Shown here in pieces: positions 46,033 through 55,602 of a stretch of DNA of 64,000 nt. The stretch's first letter is position 1. Each line of letters begins with the position of its first letter. A program made the translations under genes and the position numbers. Under the pieces are notes generated by a model. The model made no database searches. It saw nothing but the letters and a program-made list of their open reading frames with translations, and had not been told where the DNA came from. Where the stretch lies: positions 66,310 through 130,309 of the forward strand of contig JANWZE010000112.1 of NCBI GenBank assembly GCA_025054955.1, in the 5' to 3' direction. The DNA is from Blastocatellia bacterium (lineage in GTDB: Bacteria; Acidobacteriota; Blastocatellia; HR10; J050).

Positions 46033-46490
46033 ATCCGAAGCGCATTGAGCCACGACATCTGCTCTGTCTTCAATAGCGATGTGCATCTGTGATCAGTTTG
46101 TCCGGTTGTCCACTCACTACCTGCACCAGTGAGGTGCGCGCCAGCCGATTGTCGCCGGCACGCGACAGCCTGCTCACAACCTCCCCAAGCCTAACTTCAA
46201 GTTTCTCATCAGTTGCTGCCATCACCCCCAGTCTGAGCCTTGCGCCCGTCTCACCGACAGCACCCTCTCCTGCCAGATTCGTCCTTCGTCAACGACAATA
46301 CTCAGCAAGGTAAGTGAGTCCATCCATCCATCCGCCCCAATGCGCTATCTGCTTGAAAGTGGCTGAACTTGCTCGTGCGCTCGGTGTTCTGCCTGTTGTT
46401 ACCCGCCTTCTGGCACAGTGCTTGCTCACGCTTTAGACGGATGCAGTTATGAAGATGACTAGAGGCGATACATAGTCAAGTTTGTTTAGC

Positions 46491-46538
46491 CCCGACGGCG
46501 GATGGATGTTAAACCGGGCTCTTCTACTCGCCGTCGGG
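46491..46538. other. Stem-loop in the gap beyond tkt
   Basis: CCCGACGGCG (46491-46500) pairs with CGCCGTCGGG (46529-46538) around a 28-nt loop. It lies 225 bp past the tkt stop. Role unknown. Confidence 0.45.
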
Positions 46539-46762
46539 TGCTTCCTTTCTCACGGTTGTCTTGTCCCTTGCCTGATTTCATCACCCGCTGCACGCTCAGG
46601 CGTTCCGCTGATCAAGCACGGCCTGGCGCCTCATTATGAACATGCCTCTGGAAACACTGACAACAACTTCGCATGGACGGAGAAGAACAACGCCTGCTAC
46701 TTCACAGGCTCCTGGTCACGTCTAAGAAATCAACCAGCAGAAACCTACCTCAAAGAAATCGG

Positions 46763-48835
46763 CTATCGCACCGGTACGTCACTGAGTTGACTTCGCTGAT
46801 ACTCAGCGTATTTGGCTAGGGTGATTTGAACAACATTCTCGACAGTAAAGCCGAATTCTTTCGCCAGGTCATTCATCGGCGCTGATGCGCCGAAGCGATC
46901 CAAGCCGATTTCATATCCATACGAGCCGGTGTAGCGCTTCCATCCGTGCGTCGAGCCGGCTTCCAGCGAGATGCGGAACCGCGCCTGTGGAGGCAAAATC
47001 TTATTGCGGTAGGCCTCAGGTTGTTCTTCAAATAATTCCCACGAAGGCAAATTGACGACGCGGACCTTGAAGCCTTCCAGGCGTTCGGCGGCTTGCAACG
47101 CCAGATGCACTTCCGAGCCTGTGGCAATGTAGATGATGTCGGGCAGCTCATCTTCAGCACCATACAGAATGTAGCCGCCGGCACGCAAATTCTCCGCGCT
47201 GGGATAACGCTGTCGGTCAAGTACGGGCAGCGCCTGACGCGAAAGAATGATCGCCGTCGGGCGGTGTTGTTCAAGAGCAACCTGCACGGCTGTGACTGTC
47301 TCCGTAGCATCAGCCGGGCGAATCACTACGAAATCAGGGATGGCTCGTAACGCGCTGAGGTGTTCAATTGGCTGGTGAGTCGGCCCATCTTCCCCCAGGA
47401 AAATAGAATCGTGAGTAAATTCGTGAATGACTCGCAGCTTTTGCAGCGCTGCCATTCGCAACGCCGCACGCTCGTAGTCGGAGAAGACAAGAAATGTCGC
47501 GCCAAATGGAATCAATCCGCCGTGCAGCGCCAATCCATTGCAAATTGCTCCCATGGGAAATTCGCGCACACCGAAGATAAGGCAGCGTCCGGCAGGCGTC
47601 GTCCGACTGAACTGACCGACAGCGCGGCGGAACCCAGCAGTCATATTGGATGGCTCCAGATCAGCCGAACCACCGACTAAGCCCGGCACTTGGTGAGCCA
47701 ACTCGGTCAGCACATCACCAAAGGCTACGCGCGTAGCCAACTTATCCTTGCCGGTGCAATCGGGATACCGCAAGTCAGGGGGAATCTCGCCGCTGAGCAT
47801 CTGCTGCCAGCGACGGCCATCTTCCGGGCGCTCTCGCATAAATGTTTCCACCCGCTCCTTCCATGCTTGTTGCCTCTGGCGCAACTCAGCATGCCGGGCG
47901 CGCATGTGGGTAACCACCGATGGCGGCAGATAAAACGTTTGGTCCGGCGGCAAGCCTAATTTAATTTTGGTGGCACGAATTTCATCGGGCGGCAGTGGTT
48001 CGCCGTGCGTCTTTTCACTGCCTTCCATCGTGGCGCAGCCCCGGGCAATCGTCGTGTGCCCGATGATCAGCGATGGGCGATCGGTTACCTCACGCGCATT
48101 GATGATGGCTTGACGGATTTCATCATGATTGTGACCGTCAATCTCCTGAACATGCCACTGGAATCCTTCAAATACCTTGGCGAAATCCTCGCTTGAGGCG
48201 TGCTCGGTGGGGCCGGATAGTTGAATCCGGTTCTTGTCATAAAAGACGATCAGCCGACCAACGCCCAAGTGGCCGACCAAGGAAGCCGTAGCCAGTGTGA
48301 TCGGTTCTTGAAGGTCACCGTCGCTGGCAATGACGTAGGTGAAATGGTTGACGAGGTCTTGGCCGAAGGTCGCTCGCAGAATCGCCTCGCCAATGGCCAT
48401 GCCGGCGGCCATGCCGAAGCCTTGACCAAGAGGTCCCGTTGTTGCCTCAACGCCCGGCGTCAATTCACGCTCTGGATGGCCCGGCGTGCGACTATGAAGT
48501 TGACGAAATTGCTTCAAGTCCGACATGTCCAAATAGCCTATGAGCATCAACAACGTGTACAACAGCACGGACTCATGACCTGCCGACAGAACAAACCGAT
48601 CTCGATCAAACCACAACGGATCATCGGGGCTGTAATTATAGAACTCGCGGAACAAAACATAGGCGAAATCAGCCGAGGACATCGGCCCGCCCGTGTGTCC
48701 TGAATTCGCCTTGCGCACTGCATCCATGATCAATCCTTTGATGACGTTGACGCAGTATTGATCCATCTCAGGTGTTGTTGCGACTGCATCAATCCCACGG
48801 TCTGGCGCTGTTGCTGGTGTGTGTTGATGATTCAT
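46763..48835 (-). CDS. tkt: Transketolase
   Basis: A 690-residue thiamine-diphosphate enzyme of the pentose-phosphate pathway. Visible motifs: NSGHTGGPMSSADFAYVLF (substrate His region), the TPP signature starting GDLQEP, GPLGQGFGMAAGMAIGE, and in the second domain LIFGVREFPMGAICNGLALHGG and FLGEDGPTHQPIEHLSALRA. The C-terminal domain has VVNLPSWELFEEQPEAY and WKRYTGSYGYEIGLDRFGAS. GAGGAGG is just before the ATG. The leader is an imperfect duplication, so a second GAGGAGG occurs 74 bp upstream. Confidence 0.94.
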   Translation of the reverse strand: MNHQHTPATAPDRGIDAVATTPEMDQYCVNVIKGLIMDAVRKANSGHTGGPMSSADFAYVLFREFYNYSPDDPLWFDRDRFVLSAGHESVLLYTLLMLIGYLDMSDLKQFRQLHSRTPGHPERELTPGVEATTGPLGQGFGMAAGMAIGEAILRATFGQDLVNHFTYVIASDGDLQEPITLATASLVGHLGVGRLIVFYDKNRIQLSGPTEHASSEDFAKVFEGFQWHVQEIDGHNHDEIRQAIINAREVTDRPSLIIGHTTIARGCATMEGSEKTHGEPLPPDEIRATKIKLGLPPDQTFYLPPSVVTHMRARHAELRQRQQAWKERVETFMRERPEDGRRWQQMLSGEIPPDLRYPDCTGKDKLATRVAFGDVLTELAHQVPGLVGGSADLEPSNMTAGFRRAVGQFSRTTPAGRCLIFGVREFPMGAICNGLALHGGLIPFGATFLVFSDYERAALRMAALQKLRVIHEFTHDSIFLGEDGPTHQPIEHLSALRAIPDFVVIRPADATETVTAVQVALEQHRPTAIILSRQALPVLDRQRYPSAENLRAGGYILYGAEDELPDIIYIATGSEVHLALQAAERLEGFKVRVVNLPSWELFEEQPEAYRNKILPPQARFRISLEAGSTHGWKRYTGSYGYEIGLDRFGASAPMNDLAKEFGFTVENVVQITLAKYAEYQRSQLSDVPVR

Positions 48836-49466
48836 CCATTCCTCCTCACCGTAAGCTCAGTTTCAAGTGATCGTCATCGCGCGTTAGGTTTTCCATTCGC
48901 GCGTTAGCAAAATTCCTCCTCACCATAAGCTCAGTCTCACGTGATCATCGAACTTTTCAAAAATGCTGCTGACTAACTGCGTCTGGTTTTGTTTGTTGAT
49001 TGGTTTGACAGGCAATCGCCCGCTCTGAGTAACTCGATGACGCAGGACAGTGATCTGCCAAAATGCTGCCATCATATTAAGCGCCAGCCCATGATAGCTC
49101 TTCAGCCCGGAGCAATGCACCCTCAGATCATTGATGTGACACGTCTCATGGGCAGCTTTCCGTTGTTTGAGACATGCCTGATCAGTTTGCAATTTCATCC
49201 TCCCTGATCTCGTTGTTGCCAAGCTCAACACGACATGTTTGCTGATGGCCGGGGTAGTATAGCATCAGCCGGTCATTGATACTACCGCATCCTTTGCTGA
49301 AACTTGCTGAGACCAACAAGCTCTGCACAGCAGGAAAAAGGCTTGTTTGCTATAATCCGGTCGGGACGGGTTTAAGCACATGAGCTTCTGCCGACGAACG
49401 AAATTGACCAAGAATGGGCACAGGGCAATGAGATGTCCCGGGGTCGTGAGCAACGGTTCAAGACTG
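48836..49466. other. Intergenic region between divergent tkt and TonB receptor genes
   Basis: Besides the duplicated tkt leader I see no gene, strong promoter or hairpin in this stretch. Confidence 0.5.
48838..48946. repeat. Duplicated tkt leader, 74-bp offset
   Basis: ATTCCTCCTCACCGTAAGCT (48838) and ATTCCTCCTCACCATAAGCT (48912) begin two units of about 35 bp; each carries, on the minus strand, GAGGAGG. The tract TCGCGCGTTAG also occurs twice between them. Confidence 0.85.
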
Positions 49467-51788
49467 ATGAAGGTCCGACAGCTATTCGCAGCCTTTTGGA
49501 TGCTGATGGTGCTGACAGCTCTCTGCTCTGTCGTGGAGGGAAAACCTTTGGGGACCGCCCAAGACTCTGGACACGTCGCCGGCACAGTGTTGACTTGGGA
49601 TGATCGCGTCGTGGTCCACGCTCGGATCACTCTTATCCAACTGCATGGTCGCGTCGAACGGCAGGTTCACACCGATGCTGAGGGACGCTTCAGTTTTTCT
49701 GAGTTGCCACCCGGCGAGTACACGTTGCGCGTTGAGTTGGAAGGGTTCATCAGCGTCAGCCACACAATCGCGGTGATGCCCGGCCAGACAACATCGTTGA
49801 ACGTATCACTCACGCTGGCGCCGCTGACCGAGACAATGACGGTCACGGCGACATTGGCTGAACAAAGACTCGGCGACATCCCAACGATGATCTCAGTGCT
49901 GACCCGCGATGAAATCAAACGCTCGGCCGGGCTGACGCTCGACGATGTGCTCAAACAAGTTCCCAGCTTCAGTCTCTTCCGCCGCACCAGCAGCCTGGTC
50001 TCTCAGCCGACAACGCAGGGCGTTTCGCTGCGCGGCATTGGGGCCAGCGGCGCCAGTCGCACAGTTGTTTTGCTCGATGGCGTGCCCCACAATGATCCAT
50101 TCGGCAATTGGGTCTACTGGAGCAAGATTCCACAATCACAGATTGAGTCCATTGAAATCGCTGATGGCGGTCTTTCCAGTCTCTACGGAAGTTCAGCGAT
50201 GGCCGGCGTGATTAACATCATAACCCGACGCCCGCAACGGCGGAGCTTCACGCTCAAAGCACAAGGTGGAACGCTTAAGACAGGCGATCTGGATCTTGCA
50301 GCCAGCCACACGTTCGGACCGTTGGCTGTGTCTGTGGGCGGCAGGCTGTTTCGCACGGATGGCTACCATCTGATCCGCGCCCAGGAGCGCGGACCGGTTG
50401 ACATCAAAGCCAACTCGCGACATCAGATGGGTCACTGGCGCGTGCAGTACACGCCGCTTCCGCATCTCACCATCTTTCACGCCGGTCGGTTTTTCAACGA
50501 GAACCGCGACAACGGAACACGATTGCAAACCAACGCCTCGCGCGAAACCTACCTGGGCGGCGGCTTGCGCGCTACAACCAGCGATGGCAGCGAATGGCAA
50601 GCTACTCTCTATTCACACATCAGCACGTTCAAGGCTGGCTTCAGCGCCATCGTCCCCACTCGCGCTTCTGAATCGCTGACGTTGCTGCAAGATGTGCCGT
50701 ATCGGGATGTCGGCGGCAACGTTCAATGGTTCCCCCGGTTCGCCGATCAACACCGGCTCACCATTGGCGCCGATACCCGCTGGATCAAAGCTGAAAGCAA
50801 GGAGGACGTGTTCACCAACAACGTCAACAGCCGTGACCGCATCATTCGCGGCAAACAACTCTATGCCGGATTTTTTGCGCACGACTTCATGAGGCTACAT
50901 CAGCGGTTCGTGCTGACGCTCGGCGCACGCATTGATTACTGGCGCAACTTTGAAGCCTCTCGCCAAGAGATCGTCACTTCAACCGAGGCGCAAACGGTCA
51001 CGCTGTTTCCCGATACCTCAGAGATCACCGTCACACCCCGAGCCGGCATCCTCTACCACGTCACCGATCACCTGGCCGTCAGAGGCGCATTCTATCAGGG
51101 GTTTCGTGCCCCGACGCTGAACGAGCTGTACCGCCCATTCCGAGTGGGCAATGTCAACACAGAAGGGAATCCCGACCTGGGCCCAGAGCGACTCACCGGC
51201 GGCGAAGTCGGCTTTAATCACATCATCACGCGCAGTCTGCTCTGGCGCGTCACCGGTTTCTGGAATCGGGTGAAAGACCCGATTTCCAACGTCACCATTT
51301 CCGTCACGCCAGCCCTCATCACCCGTCAGCGACAAAACCTCGGACGCGCACGCGTGCGCGGCATAGACGCCGAATGTCAGTACCGCTTCACTTCGCAATG
51401 GAACCTGCGCGCTCATTACTTGTTCAGCGAAGCCACCGTTGAGCAATTCCCGGCGGATCGGACGCTGGAAGGAAAATTCCTTCAACAAGTCCCTCGTCAT
51501 CGGGCTGTAATGGCGCTTGATTATTTGAATCCGCGCATCGTGAATCTGCGCCTCCAAGCTCGGTTTGATGGCTTGCGATTCGACGATGATCTGAACGGAT
51601 TCAAACTCGGAAGTTTCTTGGTCGCCGACCTAACTGCGTCGCGGTCGCTGGGCGAGTGCTGCGAACTATTCCTCGCTATAGAAAATCTGTTTGACCGTCA
51701 ATACACTGTGCAAGCAACACCAGTGCAAGCGCGCGGTACACCGAGGCTGCTGAGTGGCGGCGTCCGCTTGCATCTGTTTCCTCGATAG
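49467..51788 (+). CDS. TonB-dependent receptor with carboxypeptidase-regulatory domain
   Basis: A 773-residue receptor when started at ATG 49467, which opens the signal peptide MKVRQLFAAFWMLMVLTALC; earlier in-frame ATGs (49380, 49428) are possible and no start has a strong ribosome site. A short regulatory beta-sandwich comes first (HARITLIQLHGRVERQVHTD, LPPGEYTLRVELEGF), then a classical plug (MISVLTRDEIKRSAGLTLDD, GVSLRGIGASGASRTVVLLD, SSLYGSSAMAGVINIITRRP) and a barrel ending LFDRQYTVQATPVQ...LHLFPR. It is more like cobalamin or siderophore receptors than the Oar group. Substrate unknown. Confidence 0.88.
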   Translation: MKVRQLFAAFWMLMVLTALCSVVEGKPLGTAQDSGHVAGTVLTWDDRVVVHARITLIQLHGRVERQVHTDAEGRFSFSELPPGEYTLRVELEGFISVSHTIAVMPGQTTSLNVSLTLAPLTETMTVTATLAEQRLGDIPTMISVLTRDEIKRSAGLTLDDVLKQVPSFSLFRRTSSLVSQPTTQGVSLRGIGASGASRTVVLLDGVPHNDPFGNWVYWSKIPQSQIESIEIADGGLSSLYGSSAMAGVINIITRRPQRRSFTLKAQGGTLKTGDLDLAASHTFGPLAVSVGGRLFRTDGYHLIRAQERGPVDIKANSRHQMGHWRVQYTPLPHLTIFHAGRFFNENRDNGTRLQTNASRETYLGGGLRATTSDGSEWQATLYSHISTFKAGFSAIVPTRASESLTLLQDVPYRDVGGNVQWFPRFADQHRLTIGADTRWIKAESKEDVFTNNVNSRDRIIRGKQLYAGFFAHDFMRLHQRFVLTLGARIDYWRNFEASRQEIVTSTEAQTVTLFPDTSEITVTPRAGILYHVTDHLAVRGAFYQGFRAPTLNELYRPFRVGNVNTEGNPDLGPERLTGGEVGFNHIITRSLLWRVTGFWNRVKDPISNVTISVTPALITRQRQNLGRARVRGIDAECQYRFTSQWNLRAHYLFSEATVEQFPADRTLEGKFLQQVPRHRAVMALDYLNPRIVNLRLQARFDGLRFDDDLNGFKLGSFLVADLTASRSLGECCELFLAIENLFDRQYTVQATPVQARGTPRLLSGGVRLHLFPR

Positions 51789-51800
51789 AACCGGCTGTGA

Positions 51801-51806
51801 TACAAT
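51801..51806 (+). promoter_or_regulatory. Extended -10 of the coiled-coil nuclease gene
   Basis: TGATACAAT carries an extended -10 (TGn before TACAAT at 51801-51806). TTCCTC lies 17 nt upstream. Start near 51813 supports translation from ATG 51829. Confidence 0.5.
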
Positions 51807-51828
51807 GCAGGCCGGAGAAATTGAGAAC

Positions 51829-52638
51829 ATGCCGGGAGAATTGACACCTCAAGAGCGAAAAGAAATCCTTGGCACGCTCACTCGCGCGTTTGATGATACG
51901 TCTGCCGAGGTGTTAATAGATGCTATGGATCGCGTCGCGGCGCACCGTGCTCAGGCGATTATTCTCGAGGGTTTCCAAGAGTTGAAAGCGATCATTGCGA
52001 CCCTCGCTCAGGCTCAAGCCCGCACTGAGCAGGCTCTGAACGAGCTATCTCAGGCTCAAGCTCGCACTGAGCAGCGCCTGGAAGAGCTATTTCAGGCTCA
52101 AGCCCGCAGCGAAGCGCGTATTGATCGCTTAGAAGCGGCTATGCAGCGATTGGCCGAAGCTCAAGCCCGCACTGAGCAACGCGTCGAAGAGCTGGCTGAG
52201 GCTCAAGCGCGCACTGAGCAGGCATTGCAACAACTGGCACGTCAGGTAGGGGGCTTGAGCGAAACGGTTGGCGGCGACATTGAAGACATCGCCTACATTG
52301 TGCTTCACGATGTGTTGGCGCGAGAGTTTGGCTGGGAAGTTGGTTTACTGGAGCGTTCCTGGCAACAATGGGACGGCGAATTGGAGGAAGTCAACATTTT
52401 TGGCCAAGCGCGTGATCCAGCCCGTCCTGATTTGCCGATCTGGATTATCGGTGAAGCCAAACACAATCTGACTATGCGTGAGGTGGAACGCTTCGCCAAG
52501 CAAGTGGAGCGAGCGCGGAAACACCTGGAAGGTCTCTTATTTCCTGTGGCGTTTTGCTATCGGGCGCGCCCAGAAGTGCAAGCTCGGCTGCGAGAGTTAC
52601 AGATTCGGCTCGTCTTCTCCTATGGCCGCTTGGTTTGA
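51829..52638 (+). CDS. Coiled-coil protein with C-terminal PD-(D/E)XK nuclease-like domain
   Basis: A 269-residue protein. Residues about 45-145 are a long coiled coil built from 14-residue repeats around AQARTEQ (QAQARTEQALNELS, QAQARTEQRLEELF, EAQARTEQRVEELA). The last 120 residues resemble the DUF3782-type predicted nuclease fold, with EVNIFGQA followed by IWIIGEAKHNLTMREVERF, which supplies a plausible E-x-K active site. Longer in-frame starts at 51754 and 51805 precede the promoter element and are less likely. Role unknown; related proteins are common in thermophiles and cyanobacteria and often occur in many copies. Confidence 0.75.
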   Translation: MPGELTPQERKEILGTLTRAFDDTSAEVLIDAMDRVAAHRAQAIILEGFQELKAIIATLAQAQARTEQALNELSQAQARTEQRLEELFQAQARSEARIDRLEAAMQRLAEAQARTEQRVEELAEAQARTEQALQQLARQVGGLSETVGGDIEDIAYIVLHDVLAREFGWEVGLLERSWQQWDGELEEVNIFGQARDPARPDLPIWIIGEAKHNLTMREVERFAKQVERARKHLEGLLFPVAFCYRARPEVQARLRELQIRLVFSYGRLV

Positions 52639-52822
52639 CGGTTCGCTCGTTTGTCTTTCCACGATTTTTTCCGGGTCGGTAAGGGGGCTGGCAAGGTTGT
52701 TTGGGCGTAACTCTCACCTTTAGGATCTTGCGTCAAAAACGTTACATCTTGCCAGCTCAACGCGACTGAGCGGCACAAGTTCAGGATTGCGCGTCCTGCG
52801 CACGAGCGATATGATTGGGGCC

Positions 52823-53335
52823 ATGGCGGCAATCAAGCAACATGTGATCGGGGCAAATCTCACAGTCAAGCGGATGACCGTCAAAGATGTGCATCGGTGT
52901 TGGGAGTTAGACCGGCGCTGTTTCACCGACGGGGAAGCCTACGATCTGGATACGTTTCATTATTTGCTGACGAATCCTGACGCCGTGACCAGAAAAGTTG
53001 AGCACCAGGCTGACATGATGATCGGCTTTGCTATCGGCATGATCGAACCTGGCGCCGTCGGACACGTGATCTCGGTTGCTGTCGCCCCGGAATGGCGTCG
53101 CCGCGGTATTGGCACATTGTTAATGGCGGAAATCGAACGCGATTTCATCAGGCGGAATGCGACGATTGCCCGGCTAGAAGTCCGCGTAGCCAATGTGATT
53201 GCTCAGCAGCTTTATCTGCGGCTCGATTACGTCATCACCCAGCAGATTCCCAATTATTACTCCAACGGAGATGACGCACTCGTGATGGTCAAATCGCTAC
53301 CTCAGCGTCGGTCATTCTGGCGATTGATATACTGA
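52823..53335 (+). CDS. GNAT-family N-acetyltransferase (RimI-like)
   Basis: A 170-residue acetyltransferase. The acetyl-CoA pyrophosphate-binding loop is VAPEWRRRGIGTLLMAEIE, preceded by the strand VISVAVAP. The C-terminal YLRLDYVITQQIPNYYSNGDDALVM resembles RimI-type protein N-terminal acetyltransferases. ATG 52823 begins 7 nt after TATGAT (52810-52815), with TTGCGC 17 nt further up, so the mRNA may be leaderless; ATG 52811 is an alternative start. The substrate could be a ribosomal protein or another N-terminus. Confidence 0.82.
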   Translation: MAAIKQHVIGANLTVKRMTVKDVHRCWELDRRCFTDGEAYDLDTFHYLLTNPDAVTRKVEHQADMMIGFAIGMIEPGAVGHVISVAVAPEWRRRGIGTLLMAEIERDFIRRNATIARLEVRVANVIAQQLYLRLDYVITQQIPNYYSNGDDALVMVKSLPQRRSFWRLIY

Positions 53336-53478
53336 TGTTGATCAACCGCAGGATCGCCTCGAACGAGCTGATAAGCGGTTGACCTGATTGCAAACTCACA
53401 TTTGACATGCAAAAGAAGCAAGCTCCATCAGCTTGGTTAAACCGAAATAAAACTTCGATCACACACGGAGGATTGACC

Positions 53479-54687
53479 ATGGCACGACGCGGTCTGGTTG
53501 TTGCTCTATACATCATTTTGATGAATGCATGCAGCGCCGGTGAGCCGTTCGCCACAGATCATGCCGCACTGTCGGAGACGCTGATGGAGCGAGCCCGGCG
53601 CGTTCACCAACAAGCGATTGTGATTGACGCGCATTCGGATACAACATCCATCATACTAGACAAGGGATTCGATCTGGGTCTTCGTTCAGACCAAGGCCAC
53701 ATGGACTTGGTTCGCATGAAAGAAGGGGGACTGGATGCTCAATTCTTCTCCATTTACGTGGCAGCGCGTTACGCCAACAAGGGCGCGGCGCGGCGCGCGC
53801 TGGACATGATCGGGGCGCTTGACCGTCAACTGGCCAAGTATCAGGACAAGGTCGCGCTGGCCACGTCTGTGGCTGATATTCGCCGGTTGCACGTGGAAGG
53901 AAAAATCGCGGCGCTCATGGGCATTGAAGGTGGGCATGCGATTGAAGACAGCCTGGACACGCTGGAGATGTTTTATCGAAAAGGAATTCGCTACATGACG
54001 CTGACTCACTCGAACACCAATAACTGGGCTGATGCTACAGGCGCGACACCGCGTTGGGGCGGCCTGAACGAGCTCGGACGCCAGGTCGTGCGTCGGATGA
54101 ACCAGCTTGGCATGATCGTGGATGTCTCCCACGTTTCCGACGAAACGTTCTGGGACGTGTTGGAAGTTTCCAGCGCCCCTGTGATGGCTTCGCACTCCTC
54201 CTGTCGCGCGCTGACGCCGATTCCGCGTAACATGAGCGACGAGATGATTCGAGCATTGGCCAACAAAGGTGGCGTCATCATGATCAATTTTGGCTCCGCG
54301 TTTGTGAATGCGCGACATGCCGAGCGAGCCACTCAGGTGATGAGCATCCTCAGACGAAAGTATGGCGGCGATTTCTCACGCTGGAACGAAGTGGAGCGTG
54401 AATTAAACCGCAAGGACCCATTGCCGCCGGCTACGCTTGAGGATATTGTGGCGCACATCGAACATGTGGTGAAGCTCGTTGGCGTGGATTATGTAGGACT
54501 CGGCTCCGATTTCGATGGCGTGCCGAGTTTGCCGCAAGGCATGGAAGATTGCACGAAGCTACCTTCGATCACTTACGAACTACTCAAACGCGGCTACTCC
54601 GAGCAAGATGTGATGAAGATCCTGGGGGAGAACTTCCTGCGCGTGTTTCAAGCCGTTGAGCAAGTGGCCGCGCGGTCGCCGCAGTGA
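53479..54687 (+). CDS. Membrane dipeptidase (peptidase family M19), lipoprotein
   Basis: A 402-residue enzyme; ATG 53479 has GGAGG upstream. The N-terminal MARRGLVVALYIILMNAC is a lipoprotein signal with Cys18. M19 zinc-site motifs follow: VIDAHSDTTS, GIEGGHAIED, LTHSNTNNWADA, VDVSHVSDETFWDV, MASHSSCRAL and YVGLGSDFDGV. Family members hydrolyse dipeptides, including D-residue or beta-lactam substrates, in the envelope. The gene appears to stand alone. Confidence 0.92.
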   Translation: MARRGLVVALYIILMNACSAGEPFATDHAALSETLMERARRVHQQAIVIDAHSDTTSIILDKGFDLGLRSDQGHMDLVRMKEGGLDAQFFSIYVAARYANKGAARRALDMIGALDRQLAKYQDKVALATSVADIRRLHVEGKIAALMGIEGGHAIEDSLDTLEMFYRKGIRYMTLTHSNTNNWADATGATPRWGGLNELGRQVVRRMNQLGMIVDVSHVSDETFWDVLEVSSAPVMASHSSCRALTPIPRNMSDEMIRALANKGGVIMINFGSAFVNARHAERATQVMSILRRKYGGDFSRWNEVERELNRKDPLPPATLEDIVAHIEHVVKLVGVDYVGLGSDFDGVPSLPQGMEDCTKLPSITYELLKRGYSEQDVMKILGENFLRVFQAVEQVAARSPQ

Positions 54688-54831
54688 GACATGCTGAATG
54701 CTGTTGAGGACGAGTCATTGATCATCCCAAGGCCACAATGATTGTACCTATTGCGAAACGTGGATTGGCACGTTTGCATTCTGTAGCCATCTCTCCGTGA
54801 TCAATGAACCTCTTTCAAAAGACAACGGGTG

Positions 54832-55602
54832 TTAGTTCTTTTTGCGTTCGAGGAATTGCTGAATGCCCTGCTGGAGGTCATCAGTCATACGGGCGATGGT
54901 ATTGATTTCCGCGCCGGTCTGCATAGCCAGCTCGAATGTCATCCCGTCAATGCGATAGAGCAGCCGTTTCGTTAATGCCATGGCCGACGCGCTGTTTTGA
55001 TCCAACGCGCTGAGAAATGTCTCAGCGCGCGCATCGAACTCATCGTCTGGGTAGACATGATTGATCAAGCCGATGCGTTCAGCTTCGTGTGCGCCGATGG
55101 TCTGGCCGCCGACGACCAGTTCAAAGGCGCGCTTCTCTGACACGTTGCGACGCAGCAATGCTGTCACAATGGCCGGCACGAATCCAATCTTGACCTCAGC
55201 GTAGCCAAACTGAGCCGTCTCGCTGGCCAACACCAGATCACACGCTGTTGCGAGCCCGCAGCCGCCAGCCAATGCACGCCCGCGAACGAGCGCCACAATT
55301 GGCTTGGGCAGATAGCGCATCGAGGTGAGCACGTGAACCATGCGGGTGGCATCCTCCAAGTTCTCCAGGATGGACGCCTGGCGGATTTTCTGGAGCGCCG
55401 TTAGGTCTAATCCCGAACAAAAATCTTGGCCGGCTCCCGTCAACACAACAACACGAACCTCTTTATCGTTGCCGGCCTGCGCAAACGCGCTGCTCAACTC
55501 ATCAAGCATGAGCGCGTCCAATGCGTTTCGTTTCTCAGGCCGGTTCAGCGTGATGTAAGCCAGAGACCCTTTGACCTCGTAAAGAATGCGTTCGTAGCTC
55601 AT
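54832..55602 (-). CDS. Enoyl-CoA hydratase/isomerase family protein
   Basis: A 256-residue crotonase-fold enzyme started at ATG 55602, which has GAGGGGA upstream. Oxyanion-hole segments are RPEKRNALDA and GAGQDFCSGLDL, and ALAGGCGLATACDLVLA and AQFGYAEVKIGFVPA complete the active site. It lies downstream of the two AtuA-type genes on the same strand, suggesting a branched acyl-CoA or terpenoid breakdown pathway, for example a methylglutaconyl-type hydratase (inference). Its start region is duplicated just upstream (see repeat 55583-55691). Confidence 0.9.
   Translation of the reverse strand: MSYERILYEVKGSLAYITLNRPEKRNALDALMLDELSSAFAQAGNDKEVRVVVLTGAGQDFCSGLDLTALQKIRQASILENLEDATRMVHVLTSMRYLPKPIVALVRGRALAGGCGLATACDLVLASETAQFGYAEVKIGFVPAIVTALLRRNVSEKRAFELVVGGQTIGAHEAERIGLINHVYPDDEFDARAETFLSALDQNSASAMALTKRLLYRIDGMTFELAMQTGAEINTIARMTDDLQQGIQQFLERKKN

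Larger units (their letters stand above)
44494..46762. other. 2.3-kb region without a standard gene
   Basis: Long gap between the DUF6600 start and the tkt end. It contains family B repeat copy 3 (44990-45040), a 72-bp-offset duplication (45219-45330), a 41-codon candidate gene with ribosome site (45814-45939), an intrinsic terminator (45994-46032) and a stem-loop (46491-46538). Longer frames such as 44906-45361 translate the repeats and lack ribosome sites. It may be a decayed gene region. Confidence 0.6.

Noticed and set aside
46482-46790. 102-residue frame with signal-like start
   Set aside because: Overlaps the tkt 3' end on the opposite strand and starts inside a stem-loop without a ribosome site; hydrophobic start alone is not enough.
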